NCBI RefSeq assembly: GCF_027158465.1 | Contig: NZ_JAMKYL010000008.1 | Location: 1-56,382, forward strand | Origin: Oxalobacter paeniformigenes | GTDB lineage: Bacteria; Pseudomonadota; Gammaproteobacteria; Burkholderiales; Burkholderiaceae_D | Length of the DNA stretch: 56,382 nt | Reading direction: 5' to 3' | Shown: one piece after another, positions 36,133 to 44,927 of the stretch | Numbering within the stretch: position 1 is the first letter of the stretch | How the letters are laid out: the number at the start of each line of letters is the position of its first letter | The notes under the pieces: model-generated | Database searches by the model: none | Seen by the model: the letters and a program-made list of their open reading frames with translations, nothing else | What the model was told of the DNA's origin: nothing | Position numbers and translations under genes: made by a program

Positions 36133-37671
36133 TCAGGCTTTCGTTGCGGCCGTATCGTGATGACAAGCGGCGATCTTGATGGCCCATTCCGCCGGCCCGG
36201 TCGTATGCAATGATGTACCTTTTGCATCGACAGCGACTGTAACCGGCATATCCTTGACCTCGAATTCGTAAATCGCTTCCATACCCAGATCGGCGAATGC
36301 CACCACACGCGCTTTCTGAATCGCACGCGCGACCAGATAAGCCGCACCGCCGACGGCGATCATATAGGCCGAGCCATGTTTTCTGATGGCATCGATAGCC
36401 GCGGGACCACGTTCGGCTTTCCCGACCATGGCGATCAGACCGGTCTGGCCAAGCATCATTTCCGTGAACTTGTCCATCCTGGTCGAAGTCGTCGGACCGG
36501 CAGGACCAACTACCTCGTCGCGTACCGGATCGACAGGGCCGACATAGTAGATCACGCGGTTCGTGAAATCGACCGGCAGTTTTTCGCCGCGGGCGAGCAT
36601 ATCGGCGATCCGTTTGTGGGCGGCGTCGCGGCCCGTCAGCATCTTTCCGTTCAAAAGCAATGTCTGTCCCGGCTTCCATGACGTGACCTGTTCTTTTGTC
36701 AGGGTATCAAGATCAACGCGAACAGATTTTTCGGTATCCGGATGCCAGTTGATTTGCGGCCAGTCGGAAAGCGACGGCGGTTCAAGATAGACCGGACCGG
36801 AGCCGTCCAGAACGAAATGTGCATGGCGCGTCGCAGCACAGTTCGGTACGATGGCAACAGGTTTGGACGCCGCGTGTGTCGGATACATATTGATCTTCAC
36901 ATCCAGTACCGTCGTCATGCCGCCGACACCTTGTGCGCCGATACCCAGTGCATTGATTTTGTCATACAGTTCGATTCTCAGAGCTTCCAGCGGGTTTTGC
37001 GGACCACGTTGTTTCAGTTCGGCCATGTCCAGCGATTCCATCGCCGCTTCTTTTGCCATCAGCACAGCCTTTTCTGCCGTACCGCCGATGCCGATGCCGA
37101 TAATACCCGGCGGACACCAGCCGGCCCCCATGTGCCGGACAGTCTCGATAACATGATCGACGATCGAGTCCGACGGATTGAGCATTTTCAGGGAAGACTT
37201 GTTTTCCGAACCACCACCCTTGGCGCCGACCGTGACCTCGACCGTATTGCCCGGCACGATATCCATCATGATGACGGCCGGCGTATCGTCCTGGGTGTTC
37301 TTGCGTGCAAATTGCGGGTCGTCCACGACCGACGCGCGCAACTTGTTGTCAGGGAACGTATAGGCACGCCGGACCCCTTCGTTGATCGCGTCATGGATAC
37401 TGCCGGTGAATCCTTCCCACCGCACATCCATACCTACCTTCAGAAAAACATTGACGATACCCGTATCCTGACAGATCGGCCGCTTGCCCTGTGCGCACAT
37501 GCGTGAATTGGTCAGAATCTGTTCGATGGCGTCTTTTGCGGCGGGACTTTGTTCGATCTCATAGGCCTGTGCCAGATGCCTTATATAGTCGGCAGGATGA
37601 TAGTAGCTGATGTATTGAAGTGCGGCTGCGATGGATTCGATCAGATCGTCCTGTTTGATGAGCGTAGTCAT
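36133..37671 (-). CDS. Class I (iron-sulfur) fumarate hydratase
   Basis: This enzyme interconverts fumarate and malate using an oxygen-sensitive [4Fe-4S] cluster. The 512-residue protein has the alpha-type N-terminal part with Cys67 (in PICQDTGIVNVF), Cys186 (GAGWCPPGIIGIGIGG) and Cys278 (VPNCAATRHAHF) as cluster ligands. The C-terminal beta-type part has TSTRMDKFTEMMLGQTG. Length matches FumA/FumB. The class fits a low-oxygen lifestyle. It is upstream of murI, spaced by only two bases. Confidence 0.95.
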   Translation of the reverse strand: MTTLIKQDDLIESIAAALQYISYYHPADYIRHLAQAYEIEQSPAAKDAIEQILTNSRMCAQGKRPICQDTGIVNVFLKVGMDVRWEGFTGSIHDAINEGVRRAYTFPDNKLRASVVDDPQFARKNTQDDTPAVIMMDIVPGNTVEVTVGAKGGGSENKSSLKMLNPSDSIVDHVIETVRHMGAGWCPPGIIGIGIGGTAEKAVLMAKEAAMESLDMAELKQRGPQNPLEALRIELYDKINALGIGAQGVGGMTTVLDVKINMYPTHAASKPVAIVPNCAATRHAHFVLDGSGPVYLEPPSLSDWPQINWHPDTEKSVRVDLDTLTKEQVTSWKPGQTLLLNGKMLTGRDAAHKRIADMLARGEKLPVDFTNRVIYYVGPVDPVRDEVVGPAGPTTSTRMDKFTEMMLGQTGLIAMVGKAERGPAAIDAIRKHGSAYMIAVGGAAYLVARAIQKARVVAFADLGMEAIYEFEVKDMPVTVAVDAKGTSLHTTGPAEWAIKIAACHHDTAATKA

Positions 37672-38035
37672 AAGTGTGCGTTATCCGGTTCAAAGAGGGG
37701 GAAAGAAGTTTGGGACATAACAGAATATTTTAAAGGTTTCTGCTCGTACTGCGCATGTGCCGGGATGAAACTGGCAAAAAAACATGGCCCCCGTTTGACG
37801 AAAAAGTCTGCTTGCGCTATCTTTTTCGAATTAGATTAAAATATCATATAACCTATATTATTTTCGATATATAAATGATGTCCGGACAGCGTACCGATGC
37901 ATAAAGAAGCGGACAGTACCGTCAGTGACGGCAAAATGATCCGGCCAAATTGTAAAAAAACAGTCGCCTTCAAAAGAAGCGGCATGAACGTGCCGGCCAA
38001 GCATACCGGCGAACCATCCATACAGGAGTGAGCAA
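37672..38035. promoter_or_regulatory. Divergent fumarase-acs control region
   Basis: These 364 bases hold no gene I can support. On the plus strand TTGACG (37795-37800) is followed after 18 bases by TATCTT (37819-37824), and a second AT-rich stretch (37831-37870) includes TAAAAT. Either could drive acs with a long leader of over 170 bases. The fumarase promoter should lie on the left side, in the AT-rich 37715-37740 stretch. I see no clear binding site for a named regulator. Confidence 0.4.
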
Positions 38036-40018
38036 ATGGCAGCGAATCCAGCTGAAAAAAAAGAAACCGTTTTTTATTATCCACCAGTCGATTTCGTGAA
38101 AAATGCGGCGATTCCGGGAATGGACGCCTATCGCGCACTGTGCCGTGCTGCGGAAGAAAATTATGAAGGCTTTTGGGAAGAACTGGCACGGGAAAACGTG
38201 TTGTGGCACAAACCGTTCACCAAAGTCCTCAACGACACCAATCCACCGTTTTACAAATGGTTCGAGGACGGTGAACTCAACGTATCATGGAACTGTCTGG
38301 ACAAACATCTTGCAAACGGCAATGCGGAAAAGGATGCCATCATTTTCGAAGCAGATGACGGTACCGTGACGAAAGTCACGTATCGCCAACTGCATGAACG
38401 TGTCTGCCGGTTGGCAAACGGTCTGAAATCTCTTGGTGTCGGCAAGGGCGATCGCGTCGTCATTTATATGGCCATGTCGATCGAGGCCGTCGTCGCCATG
38501 CAGGCATGTGCACGGATCGGCGCAATCCATTCCGTCGTATTCGGCGGATTTTCCGCTCCGTCACTGGGCGAACGTATCGTCAATGCCGGCGCCGTCGCAG
38601 TCATCACGGCCGACATGCAAATTCGCGGTGGCCGCCGTTTGCCGCTCAAAGCCATCGTCGATGAAGCGCTCGCACTGAACGATAACCATACGGTCAAAAA
38701 CATCGTCGTGTACCGTCGCACTGGCGATGGCATTCCCTTTACCGAAGGACGCGATTGCTGGATGGATGAACTGATGGCACGGCAATCAGCGGAATGTGAA
38801 CCGGAATGGGTCGATGCAGAACATCCCTTGTTCATCCTCTATACATCGGGTTCGACCGGCAATCCAAAAGGCGCGCAACATGCGTCCGGCGGTTTCTTGC
38901 TCTGGGCGATCATGACCATGCGCTGGACATTCGACATCAAACCCTCGGACGTTTTCTGGTGTACCGCCGATATCGGCTGGATTACCGGGCATACCTACAA
39001 TGCCTATGGTCCGTTGGCGACCGGTGCGACCATTTTGCTGTTTGAAGGCGTGCCGACCTATCCGCATGCCGGCAGGTTCTGGGAAATGATCGACAAACAC
39101 AAAGTCAGTATTTTCTATACGGCACCGACCGCCATTCGTTCGCTGATAAAAGCCAGCAGTGAAGACAATCGCGTTGCGCCGGAACATTACGACCTCTCCA
39201 GCCTGCGCCTGCTCGGCTCTGTGGGAGAACCGATCAATCCGGAAGCATGGCTGTGGTTTTACCGGCATATCGGAAAAGAACGTTGTCCGATCGTGGATAC
39301 CTTCTGGCAGACGGAAACCGGCGGTCACGTCATCGCTCCGATGCCGGGCGCGACACCGCTCGTTCCAGGGTCCTGCACGCTTCCGTTGCCGGGACTGTCG
39401 GTCAGTGTTGTCGACGAAACCGGGCAGGAACTGCCATGGGGGCAGGGCGGCATTCTCGTCATCAATCGTCCGTGGCCATCCATGATACGGACAGTCTGGG
39501 GAAATGATGAACGTTACAAGACCCACTACTGGCCGGAAGAACTGGGTGGCAGACTGTATCAGGCAGGCGACGGCGCGATCCGTGACCCGCAGACCGGTTA
39601 TTTCACCATCACCGGCCGTATCGACGACGTTCTCAACGTTTCGGGTCATGCGCTGGGAACCATGGAAGTCGAGTCCGTCCTGTCGGCGCATCCGATGGTC
39701 GCCGAAGCGGCAGTCGTCGGCAAGCCGGACGATTTGACCGGTGAATCCATTTGCGCATTCGTGATTCTGAAGAATGAACTGCCCAAAGGTGAGGCTGCGA
39801 AACACATCGCATCCGACCTGCGGAAATGGGTCTCCAGGGAAATCAGCCCGATCGCGCGTCCCAAGGAAATCCGCTTTGGCGAAAACCTGCCGAAGACGCG
39901 TTCCGGCAAAATCATGCGACGTCTCTTGCGTGTCATCGCACGCGGCGAGGAAATCACGCAAGACATTTCCACCCTGGAAAACCCTGCCATCCTCGAACAA
40001 CTGCGCCAATCGTTGTGA
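38036..40018 (+). CDS. acs: Acetyl-CoA synthetase
   Basis: Acs activates acetate with ATP and CoA through acetyl-AMP, allowing acetate use or recapture. The 660-residue protein has the adenylation motifs YTSGSTGNPKGAQH (A3), FWQTETGGH, and the C-terminal TRSGKIMRRLLR that holds the catalytic and acetylation-regulated Lys. N- and C-terminal extensions are as in standard Acs. A caggagtg site precedes the ATG. The A3 motif has Asn where many Acs have Lys (STGNPKG rather than STGKPKG), a minor variation. The N-terminal domain ends in VNPxx-type sequence differences, so acetate versus propionate preference is not certain. Confidence 0.92.
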   Translation: MAANPAEKKETVFYYPPVDFVKNAAIPGMDAYRALCRAAEENYEGFWEELARENVLWHKPFTKVLNDTNPPFYKWFEDGELNVSWNCLDKHLANGNAEKDAIIFEADDGTVTKVTYRQLHERVCRLANGLKSLGVGKGDRVVIYMAMSIEAVVAMQACARIGAIHSVVFGGFSAPSLGERIVNAGAVAVITADMQIRGGRRLPLKAIVDEALALNDNHTVKNIVVYRRTGDGIPFTEGRDCWMDELMARQSAECEPEWVDAEHPLFILYTSGSTGNPKGAQHASGGFLLWAIMTMRWTFDIKPSDVFWCTADIGWITGHTYNAYGPLATGATILLFEGVPTYPHAGRFWEMIDKHKVSIFYTAPTAIRSLIKASSEDNRVAPEHYDLSSLRLLGSVGEPINPEAWLWFYRHIGKERCPIVDTFWQTETGGHVIAPMPGATPLVPGSCTLPLPGLSVSVVDETGQELPWGQGGILVINRPWPSMIRTVWGNDERYKTHYWPEELGGRLYQAGDGAIRDPQTGYFTITGRIDDVLNVSGHALGTMEVESVLSAHPMVAEAAVVGKPDDLTGESICAFVILKNELPKGEAAKHIASDLRKWVSREISPIARPKEIRFGENLPKTRSGKIMRRLLRVIARGEEITQDISTLENPAILEQLRQSL

Positions 40019-40033
40019 GAATGCAAAAAAATG

Positions 40034-40066
40034 GCATAAAGATGAGGTTTTTCCTTATCTTTATGC
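40034..40066 (+). terminator. Hairpin between acs and tRNA-Ser
   Basis: A 10-bp stem gcataaagat / atctttatgc lies 16 bases after the acs stop. It lacks a T-run directly after the stem but is AT-rich; TACAAT (40067-40072) immediately after it may be the minus-10 of the tRNA gene. Confidence 0.45.
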
Positions 40067-40099
40067 TACAATGCGACGCTTCACAAGTAGTCCATTGCA

Positions 40100-40190
40100 G
40101 GAGAGATGGATGAGTGGTTTAAGTCGCACGCCTGGAAAGCGTGTATAGGTGAATAGCCTATCGGGGGTTCGAATCCCCCTCTCTCCGCCA
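40100..40190 (+). tRNA. tRNA-Ser, anticodon GGA
   Basis: The 91 bases fold as a long-variable-arm tRNA. The acceptor stem pairs ggagaga with tctctcc. The anticodon stem cacgc / gcgtg encloses ctGGAaa, the variable arm is a tataggtgaatagccta-type stem, and the T stem-loop is gggggttcgaatccccc. The genomic 3' end includes CCA. Anticodon GGA reads UCC and UCU serine codons. The tRNA 3' end is followed by a broken integrase, so it was probably the attachment site of an integrated element. Confidence 0.97.
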
Positions 40191-40199
40191 GAACATAGT

Positions 40200-40232
40200 C
40201 CCAGACAGTCAAAAGACGTCTGGGATTTTTTT
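40200..40232 (+). terminator. Intrinsic terminator after tRNA-Ser
   Basis: The stem cccagac / gtctggg with an inner gtc / gac pair and loop aaaa is followed by a run of seven T. Confidence 0.9.
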
Positions 40233-40368
40233 ATCTTTCAATCACTTATGTGAGTTTATTGTCTCATAAGGTTTATTGTGGTTTTATAAAATCCATGTCT
40301 TTATGGTGGTTGCAATGATGGTTTCTTGAGTTCTAAAAGGTCACTGTATAAATTAACCATCATAAAAT

Positions 40369-41649
40369 ATGCCGAAGATAGCACGGGAACTGACTGCGAT
40401 AGAAGTGAAAAATCTGAAAAATGGTGTTCATGCGGTAGGCGGTGCCAAGGGACTTTATATTAAAAAAGCAGGACGTCAGGCTTACTTCTTTTTGCGTTAT
40501 ACCGACATCACGAAAAAACGTCATGATTTCAAGATTGGAAACTATCCACAATGTTCACTGAAACAGGCACGCATCGATGCGCATGAACAAAGAAAAAAGA
40601 TCAATGCAGTGCAGAATACTGTCGAATAGCGCAAACTGGAAAAGGAACAGTTGAGACAGAAATTGTTCAAAAGGTGGAACTGGATACCATAACATTTGAG
40701 CAGATCACGCTTGAGAGTGCATGACAGAATAGTGAATGGATGCTGGTGCCAGAATGCAAAGGCGAACAAGGTCGCCACAGATTCTGAAGAAACACGTTTT
40801 TCCAATTCTGGGTGGTGAAACCATCGCGTCGGAAGATATCCGCAAAAATATGGAACTGATCTGGCAATTCATTCCGGCAATCGCAAAAAAACCAGAACCT
40901 ATATCAATAAGATATTCCAGTGTGCGATAGTCTTGCATAAAGGATAGAATCGGGAAAATCAGGCTGACATGCATGGTGCACTGGGCGTATTGATGGGATC
41001 CATGCAGAAGCACCGGAAAGCAAAGGGAAATTTTGCTGCCTGCTCTGTAAAGGAATTGCCGTTACTGATGAAGCAGATACATGGCTATCTATCCATGTCA
41101 GCAAAGGCAGTCGAATTCAGCATACCGATGGCTGCCCGTTCACAGGCAGTCAGACTGGCGCGTTGGAAAGAATTTGATCTGTAGAAGGGAATATGGGTCG
41201 TTCCCGTGGAACATGACAAGATCAAAATACCCAAGCGCGACAGAACCCTCTTTATATCCAGTTACGCTATCAAATTGCTCGAGAATCTGGTGCGCTATCC
41301 GGAATCGCCTATGTCTTCACCTGCAATCAGGAAACACATTTATCGGATGATGCCATGAGAATGCTCATTGATGGATTGCATAAAAAGTGGCCGGATTGAT
41401 CCGAACATGTGCGCAGAGCGAGGCAAACCATGACGCATTACAGTACGCTGGACAGCGTGTTCGACGTGCACGACGTGGGCAAAAGATGATGAGCTGGGAA
41501 ACAACCGTCTGTTTGATCTGGAAGCAGTGGAACTGTGCATGGTACACGGGAAGTACTATGCCTATCAGGGAGCCTATGACCGAGCCAGGCTGCCAGGAGA
41601 ACGCAAAAAATCATGGAAGCATGGGGCAAGTACTGCTATTCACTCGTGA
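40369..41649 (+). pseudogene. Broken P4-type tyrosine integrase
   Basis: The first 83 codons (40369-40620) read as an arm-type DNA-binding domain of P4-family integrases: LTAIEVKNLKNGVHAVGGAKG, LYIKKAGRQAYFFLRY, and a PQCSLKQAR segment. A stop follows at the TAG near 40627. Further parts continue in shifting frames: a core-binding piece near 40736-40930, a catalytic-domain start near 41100-41184 (AARSQAVRLARWKEFDL), a piece reading KIKIPKRDRTLFISSYAIKLL near 41218-41270, and a C-terminal piece near 41500-41646 (GAYDRARLPGERKK). Together they span about 1.28 kb, the size of an intact gene of about 400 codons. Several frameshifts and stops make it non-functional. Confidence 0.85.
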
Positions 41650-41928
41650 AATAACCACGTGATGGGGGCGGCAGTTCATCATGATTTGGTTATTTTTAAT
41701 GATAAAAATATGTTTAAAAAATGTAAGAAACTGCTATAAAATAACAAGAGTTTTATGGTTGAATAAGAATTCAACGTCTAATCTTAAAGGCGAATTTCAA
41801 TGGGGGATATTGCTTTCTGTGTAATACATTTACGAGAAATTTAAAAGACCCTACTTCAGCGAAAGTATTTTAGTGTGACATGTAAATATTAAATATTCTT
41901 GTTGATGTATTAAGGTTAAAGGATTATT

Positions 41929-42726
41929 ATGTTAGGAAAAAGGATTTTTTTATACTTGTTTTTATATTTAATTTTGAATATATCCTATGCGCAACGTATG
42001 CCGACTCTGGGAGAGGTATGGTCTAATGCCGAAAGACGTGTTTATGAAAATGAAATATTGCGTCAGCAGGCAATACGAGAAGAGATGGAAAATGAACGTT
42101 TGAGGCGGCAATATCAGGAAGAAGAAAATAGGAGACAAGAACTCCAGCGAGTCAATTACCAGATTCAGCAATTAATGATCAGTGCAGCGGGTGGTAATGC
42201 AGCTGATCAATATACATTAGGAAATTTATATTTTAATGGGCAATTTGTGCAACCAGAACCGCAAATAGCTGTCTATTGGTGGCAAAGATCAGCAATACAG
42301 GGATATGCACTTGCCCAATCCTCGTTGGGATATGCCTATTTCGTTGGAGTAGGAATTTCGCAGAACTATAAAGAAGCTGTTTATTGGAGAACAAAGGCAG
42401 CGGAACAAGGAGAACCCAACGCACAGACAGCCTTGGGTAGTATGTATATGTCTGGGCAAGGCGTAAAAAAAAATCCTAAAAAAGCAGTGTATTGGCTGAA
42501 AAAAGCAGCAAAACAAGGTCACGCTATTGCGCAAGAATGCTTGGCATGGGCTTATTACGATGGAAATGGCGTCCCCAAAAACAAGATTTATGCTTATGTT
42601 TTGTTTAGTCATGTTGCAAATAGTTCTGAAAATGCAAAAAATGGGTTGCTAATAGTTAAGAATGCAATGACACAAGAACAAATCATGCATGCACAATCTA
42701 TATCAGTTTATGACATTTTGAAATAA
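41929..42726 (+). CDS. Secreted Sel1-repeat protein, AT-rich
   Basis: The 265-residue product has a signal peptide (ending near SYAQ), a charged coiled-coil segment rich in Arg/Gln/Glu (about 30-80), and four Sel1 (TPR-like) repeats from about residue 88. Repeat signatures are YTLGNLYFNG, SSLGYAYFVGVG, TALGSMYMSGQGV and CLAWAYYDGNGV. Sel1 repeats mediate protein-protein contacts, and secreted forms can act in envelope or host interaction; its partner is unknown. A site aaaggatt precedes the ATG. Base use is clearly more AT-rich than the core genes, and it sits in the tRNA-Ser island remnant, pointing to transfer. Confidence 0.85.
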   Translation: MLGKRIFLYLFLYLILNISYAQRMPTLGEVWSNAERRVYENEILRQQAIREEMENERLRRQYQEEENRRQELQRVNYQIQQLMISAAGGNAADQYTLGNLYFNGQFVQPEPQIAVYWWQRSAIQGYALAQSSLGYAYFVGVGISQNYKEAVYWRTKAAEQGEPNAQTALGSMYMSGQGVKKNPKKAVYWLKKAAKQGHAIAQECLAWAYYDGNGVPKNKIYAYVLFSHVANSSENAKNGLLIVKNAMTQEQIMHAQSISVYDILK

Positions 42727-42748
42727 TTTACTATTGATATTACGCTGT

Positions 42749-42812
42749 AGATTAGTCTGCTTGTAAAAGCAAAAGGAATCAACAAATATCGATTATTTGG
42801 CATTTTTGTTTG
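42749..42812 (+). repeat. Diverged repeat copy A, terminator-like
   Basis: The segment from agatta through agcaaaag to a caaata / tatttg hairpin and T-rich end aligns with copy B at 43102-43166 (roughly two thirds identical by eye). Both end in a hairpin followed by T, so they could be duplicated 3' ends of lost genes. Confidence 0.4.
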
Positions 42813-43101
42813 CCTTTCAGGAATGCATGGTATGTATCCGGAAAATGGAAAGGAGATGTTGGTGGCGATTAGTGCATGTTCCATTCAATGAAAGATGGTA
42901 ATATTTTATTTTAGAACCTGTAACGCATTCTGTGGATATATCAGAGATGGGCAGAAATTCTTTCTACTTTCAATTGCGCTTTTCTGTTGCGGAATCAGCA
43001 TAGCACCTTTCTGGGACGATTCCATGATAGCCAGCCATACGACCGTGATGACAACATCGATCCGGGAACATTGTATAGCGTTGTGTCGCTTTCCAAGCCA
43101 C

Positions 43102-43166
43102 AGATTAAGTCGCTAGTACAAGCAAAAGAAACCGCCAAAGATCAGTTTTCTGGCGGTCTTTTTTTT
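43102..43166 (+). repeat. Diverged repeat copy B with strong terminator
   Basis: The segment aligns with copy A at 42749-42812. Its 3' part is a clear intrinsic terminator: stem accgcca / tggcggt (43131-43157), then a run of eight T. Confidence 0.5.
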
Positions 43167-43353
43167 GGAAAATCTTCCAAAGACGGTTTTTGGGATAGGC
43201 TACTCCCCTTCTACTGACCGCAAAATGGTTCAGTCTGTGAATGATCGTTTCAAGATCGGTACAAAATTTCTGCACAAATCGTTATTATCTTTTTATGCCG
43301 CTGTTGTCCCCCGGTTTACGCAACCGGTGGTGATTTTTCGCAGGCGTCCTGTG

Positions 43354-43616
43354 TCAGTGGGCGATCCACTGGATGATCTGGCGGTATATTTCGCCGTTGT
43401 CACCGTCCGGCGTAATGCCTTTGATGTGGAGAATGACGCCGCAGGCGGCTCATGCCACGCAAGGTCGAAACAGGTGTGGCATGGATGTCGGTGATGTCGT
43501 CGGTTGTCAGATAATCGGTCATTTCGCCAGTTCATAGTACAAGGTATTGTGTGTCGTCATACTGTGCAGCAGCGCTTGCAGTACATGCGGGCGAAGGATG
43601 CTTTGCAGGATGTGTC
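43354..43616 (-). pseudogene. Frameshifted minus-strand gene fragment, family unknown
   Basis: Read on the minus strand, one frame gives a 31-residue tail ending THNTLYYELAK. An ATG overlapping its stop begins another frame, MTDYLTTDDITDIHATPVST. That frame needs one shift near 43440 to continue as VILHIKGITPDGDNGEIYRQ and a short end. The 169 bases from ATG 43522 to the TGA are not a multiple of three, consistent with a single-base indel. I do not recognise the family. Confidence 0.35.
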
Positions 43617-44028
43617 AGGACGTATGCCGGAGACTGACGTTTACAGGTTGGCAGAGCACAAGTGCTTGTATTTTGTCGCGTGTTTTCCGGAAAAGGTTGT
43701 TTTGTATGTGTCATGATCCGGTTATGACGGATACGATGAACTAATACGGTATATCGTAATATGCCACGCATGCGCTAAAACATGTTGCAGGCGAACCGGA
43801 TGGGGTGGTATTAGGCAGATTGCGGCAGGCATGGAAGGGATATCGTGCACCCATAACCGAAAGCACATGCAATGCTTACGCATCCCCGGTTCCGAATACC
43901 TGTTTTTGATCGGAATGGCGGGATTGCCTTTATTTTCAGAAAGATAGCCAGCAACGGGCGCAAAAAACAATAAGCTGGACAAATAAGGGCGTTATACGCC
44001 TGATATGGCATTTTATGATGTTACAAAA

Positions 44029-44045
44029 TGTCTTGGCATAAGACA
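44029..44045. promoter_or_regulatory. Palindrome before the first XRE regulator, candidate operator
   Basis: TGTCTTGGCATAAGACA is a perfect 6-5-6 inverted repeat 37 bases before the regulator start. Its half-site TGTCT/AGACA recurs before the paralogous regulator at 46431-46447. Confidence 0.55.
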
Positions 44046-44082
44046 ACATGACTTTGCATATCTGAAATGGTCATGGTTGCTT

Positions 44083-44448
44083 ATGGAAAAGAACATTGCG
44101 GCTCGTATAGGACGCAATATCGCGCAAGCCAGGAAAGCCGTTCGCCGGACACAAGCCGATGTCGCCGAGAAGCTGGGGATCGATACGGGCTCCTTGTCGA
44201 GAATGGAGCGTGGCATCATCATGCCCAGTATCCCGACGCTGGACAAAATCGCCGATGAACTGGGGGTCGCGTTGTGGCAGTTGATCGGATCGGCTTCGTC
44301 CAGTTCGGTTGTGATGGCGGAAAACATAATTGCGCAGCTGGAAAAGCTCGGTCAGGCCGAACGGCTGTTTTTGATGGAAGAAATCGAGCGCTGGGTCGAC
44401 AAGCTTTCGTCGTGTGCATCTTCCTCGCGTCAGGATACCGAAGAATAG
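44083..44448 (+). CDS. XRE-family helix-turn-helix regulator 1
   Basis: The 121-residue protein has an HTH_3 DNA-binding domain at about residues 6-62 (RIGRNIAQARKAVRRTQADVA, then SLSRMERGIIMPSIPTLDKIA). A C-terminal tail of about 55 residues is rich in Glu/Leu and Ser. It resembles controller proteins and phage-type repressors. It is clearly paralogous to the regulator at 46020-46358; the two share the tail pattern of a Leu-rich ERLFLMEEIERW / DRLFLLEQIRCW element. ATG 44083 is used because the HTH begins right after it. A palindrome lies just upstream, suggesting autoregulation. Confidence 0.88.
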   Translation: MEKNIAARIGRNIAQARKAVRRTQADVAEKLGIDTGSLSRMERGIIMPSIPTLDKIADELGVALWQLIGSASSSSVVMAENIIAQLEKLGQAERLFLMEEIERWVDKLSSCASSSRQDTEE

Positions 44449-44927
44449 TGTTTGACGGCAGCCGACTTGTTTGTCGTCGTTTTTACCGATGCCGAGGCAC
44501 CGGAGGCGGCAGGCGTTTCTGATTGCGGATACTGCCGTTTGTCCACTTGGTATTTTCTCTCCGTTTTTTCTTCTTTTTAGGGTGTCGATGCTGCCGGTCA
44601 TGGCGGCAGAACCTTTCGCATGTTTGCGGTCGTGTCCGCCATATACGCGGGGATGATATAAAAGGATGTCGCAAGCCGGATGAAGGCTGTGGATCGTCAC
44701 GGTCCGGGATGTGTTTCCATAATGGAACGCACGTATTCGGAGCGTTTTTGTATGCGAAACGGTTTGTCGCATACACGCCATATGATGTATCTGTTCATGC
44801 AGATGGTATGTACATGAAGTGGATGGCAAGGACGCAGGAATCCGGAAACAGGCTGTCTTGCATGAAAAAGATACGTTTGTTGCTTGCCGGTGGTTTTGCC
44901 TCGGCTGTATGAAAAAGGACTGGCATC
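44449..44927 (+). other. Non-coding gap between XRE 1 and the nuclease gene
   Basis: These 479 bases contain open frames only with biased, low-complexity translations. Part of the stretch is pyrimidine-rich (44555-44580). An inverted repeat tgccg ... cggca lies near 44590-44610. I see no clear promoter, but the size suggests the nuclease gene has its own control rather than being translated with the regulator. Confidence 0.4.

Larger units (their letters stand above)
40191..42730 (+). mobile_element. Remnant of a tRNA-Ser-integrated element
   Basis: Directly downstream of tRNA-Ser(GGA) lie a terminator, a broken P4-type integrase in the normal tRNA-proximal position, and an AT-rich Sel1-repeat gene unlike the flanking core genes. 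This is the classical layout of an integrated island. The right limit is unknown; I found no second copy of the tRNA 3' end by eye, so the right attachment site is lost or outside recognition. The end given is simply the end of the AT-rich gene. Confidence 0.45.
42727..44082. other. Decayed stretch without an intact gene
   Basis: About 1.36 kb has no open frame with a good start and a recognisable product. It holds two diverged copies of a terminator-like segment (42749-42812 and 43102-43166), a frameshifted minus-strand fragment (43354-43616), and short low-complexity open frames. The first third is AT-rich like the upstream Sel1 gene. The best reading is sequence left from an eroded island. 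Confidence 0.6.

Noticed and set aside
36131..36679. Long N-terminal extension of murI on the minus strand
   Set aside because: It overlaps the fumarase gene and is Arg-rich; the standard murI start is at 36130.
42895..43217. Short open frames in the decayed zone
   Set aside because: They lack ribosome binding sites and recognisable composition, and overlap one another in different frames.
40191..44082. A second attachment site (repeat of the tRNA-Ser 3' end)
   Set aside because: No repeat of the last 15-20 bases of the tRNA was found by eye downstream, so the right end of the island cannot be set.
44523..44912. A 129-codon open frame between XRE 1 and the nuclease gene
   Set aside because: Cys/Phe/Arg-biased translation, no ribosome binding site and no domain; treated as chance.
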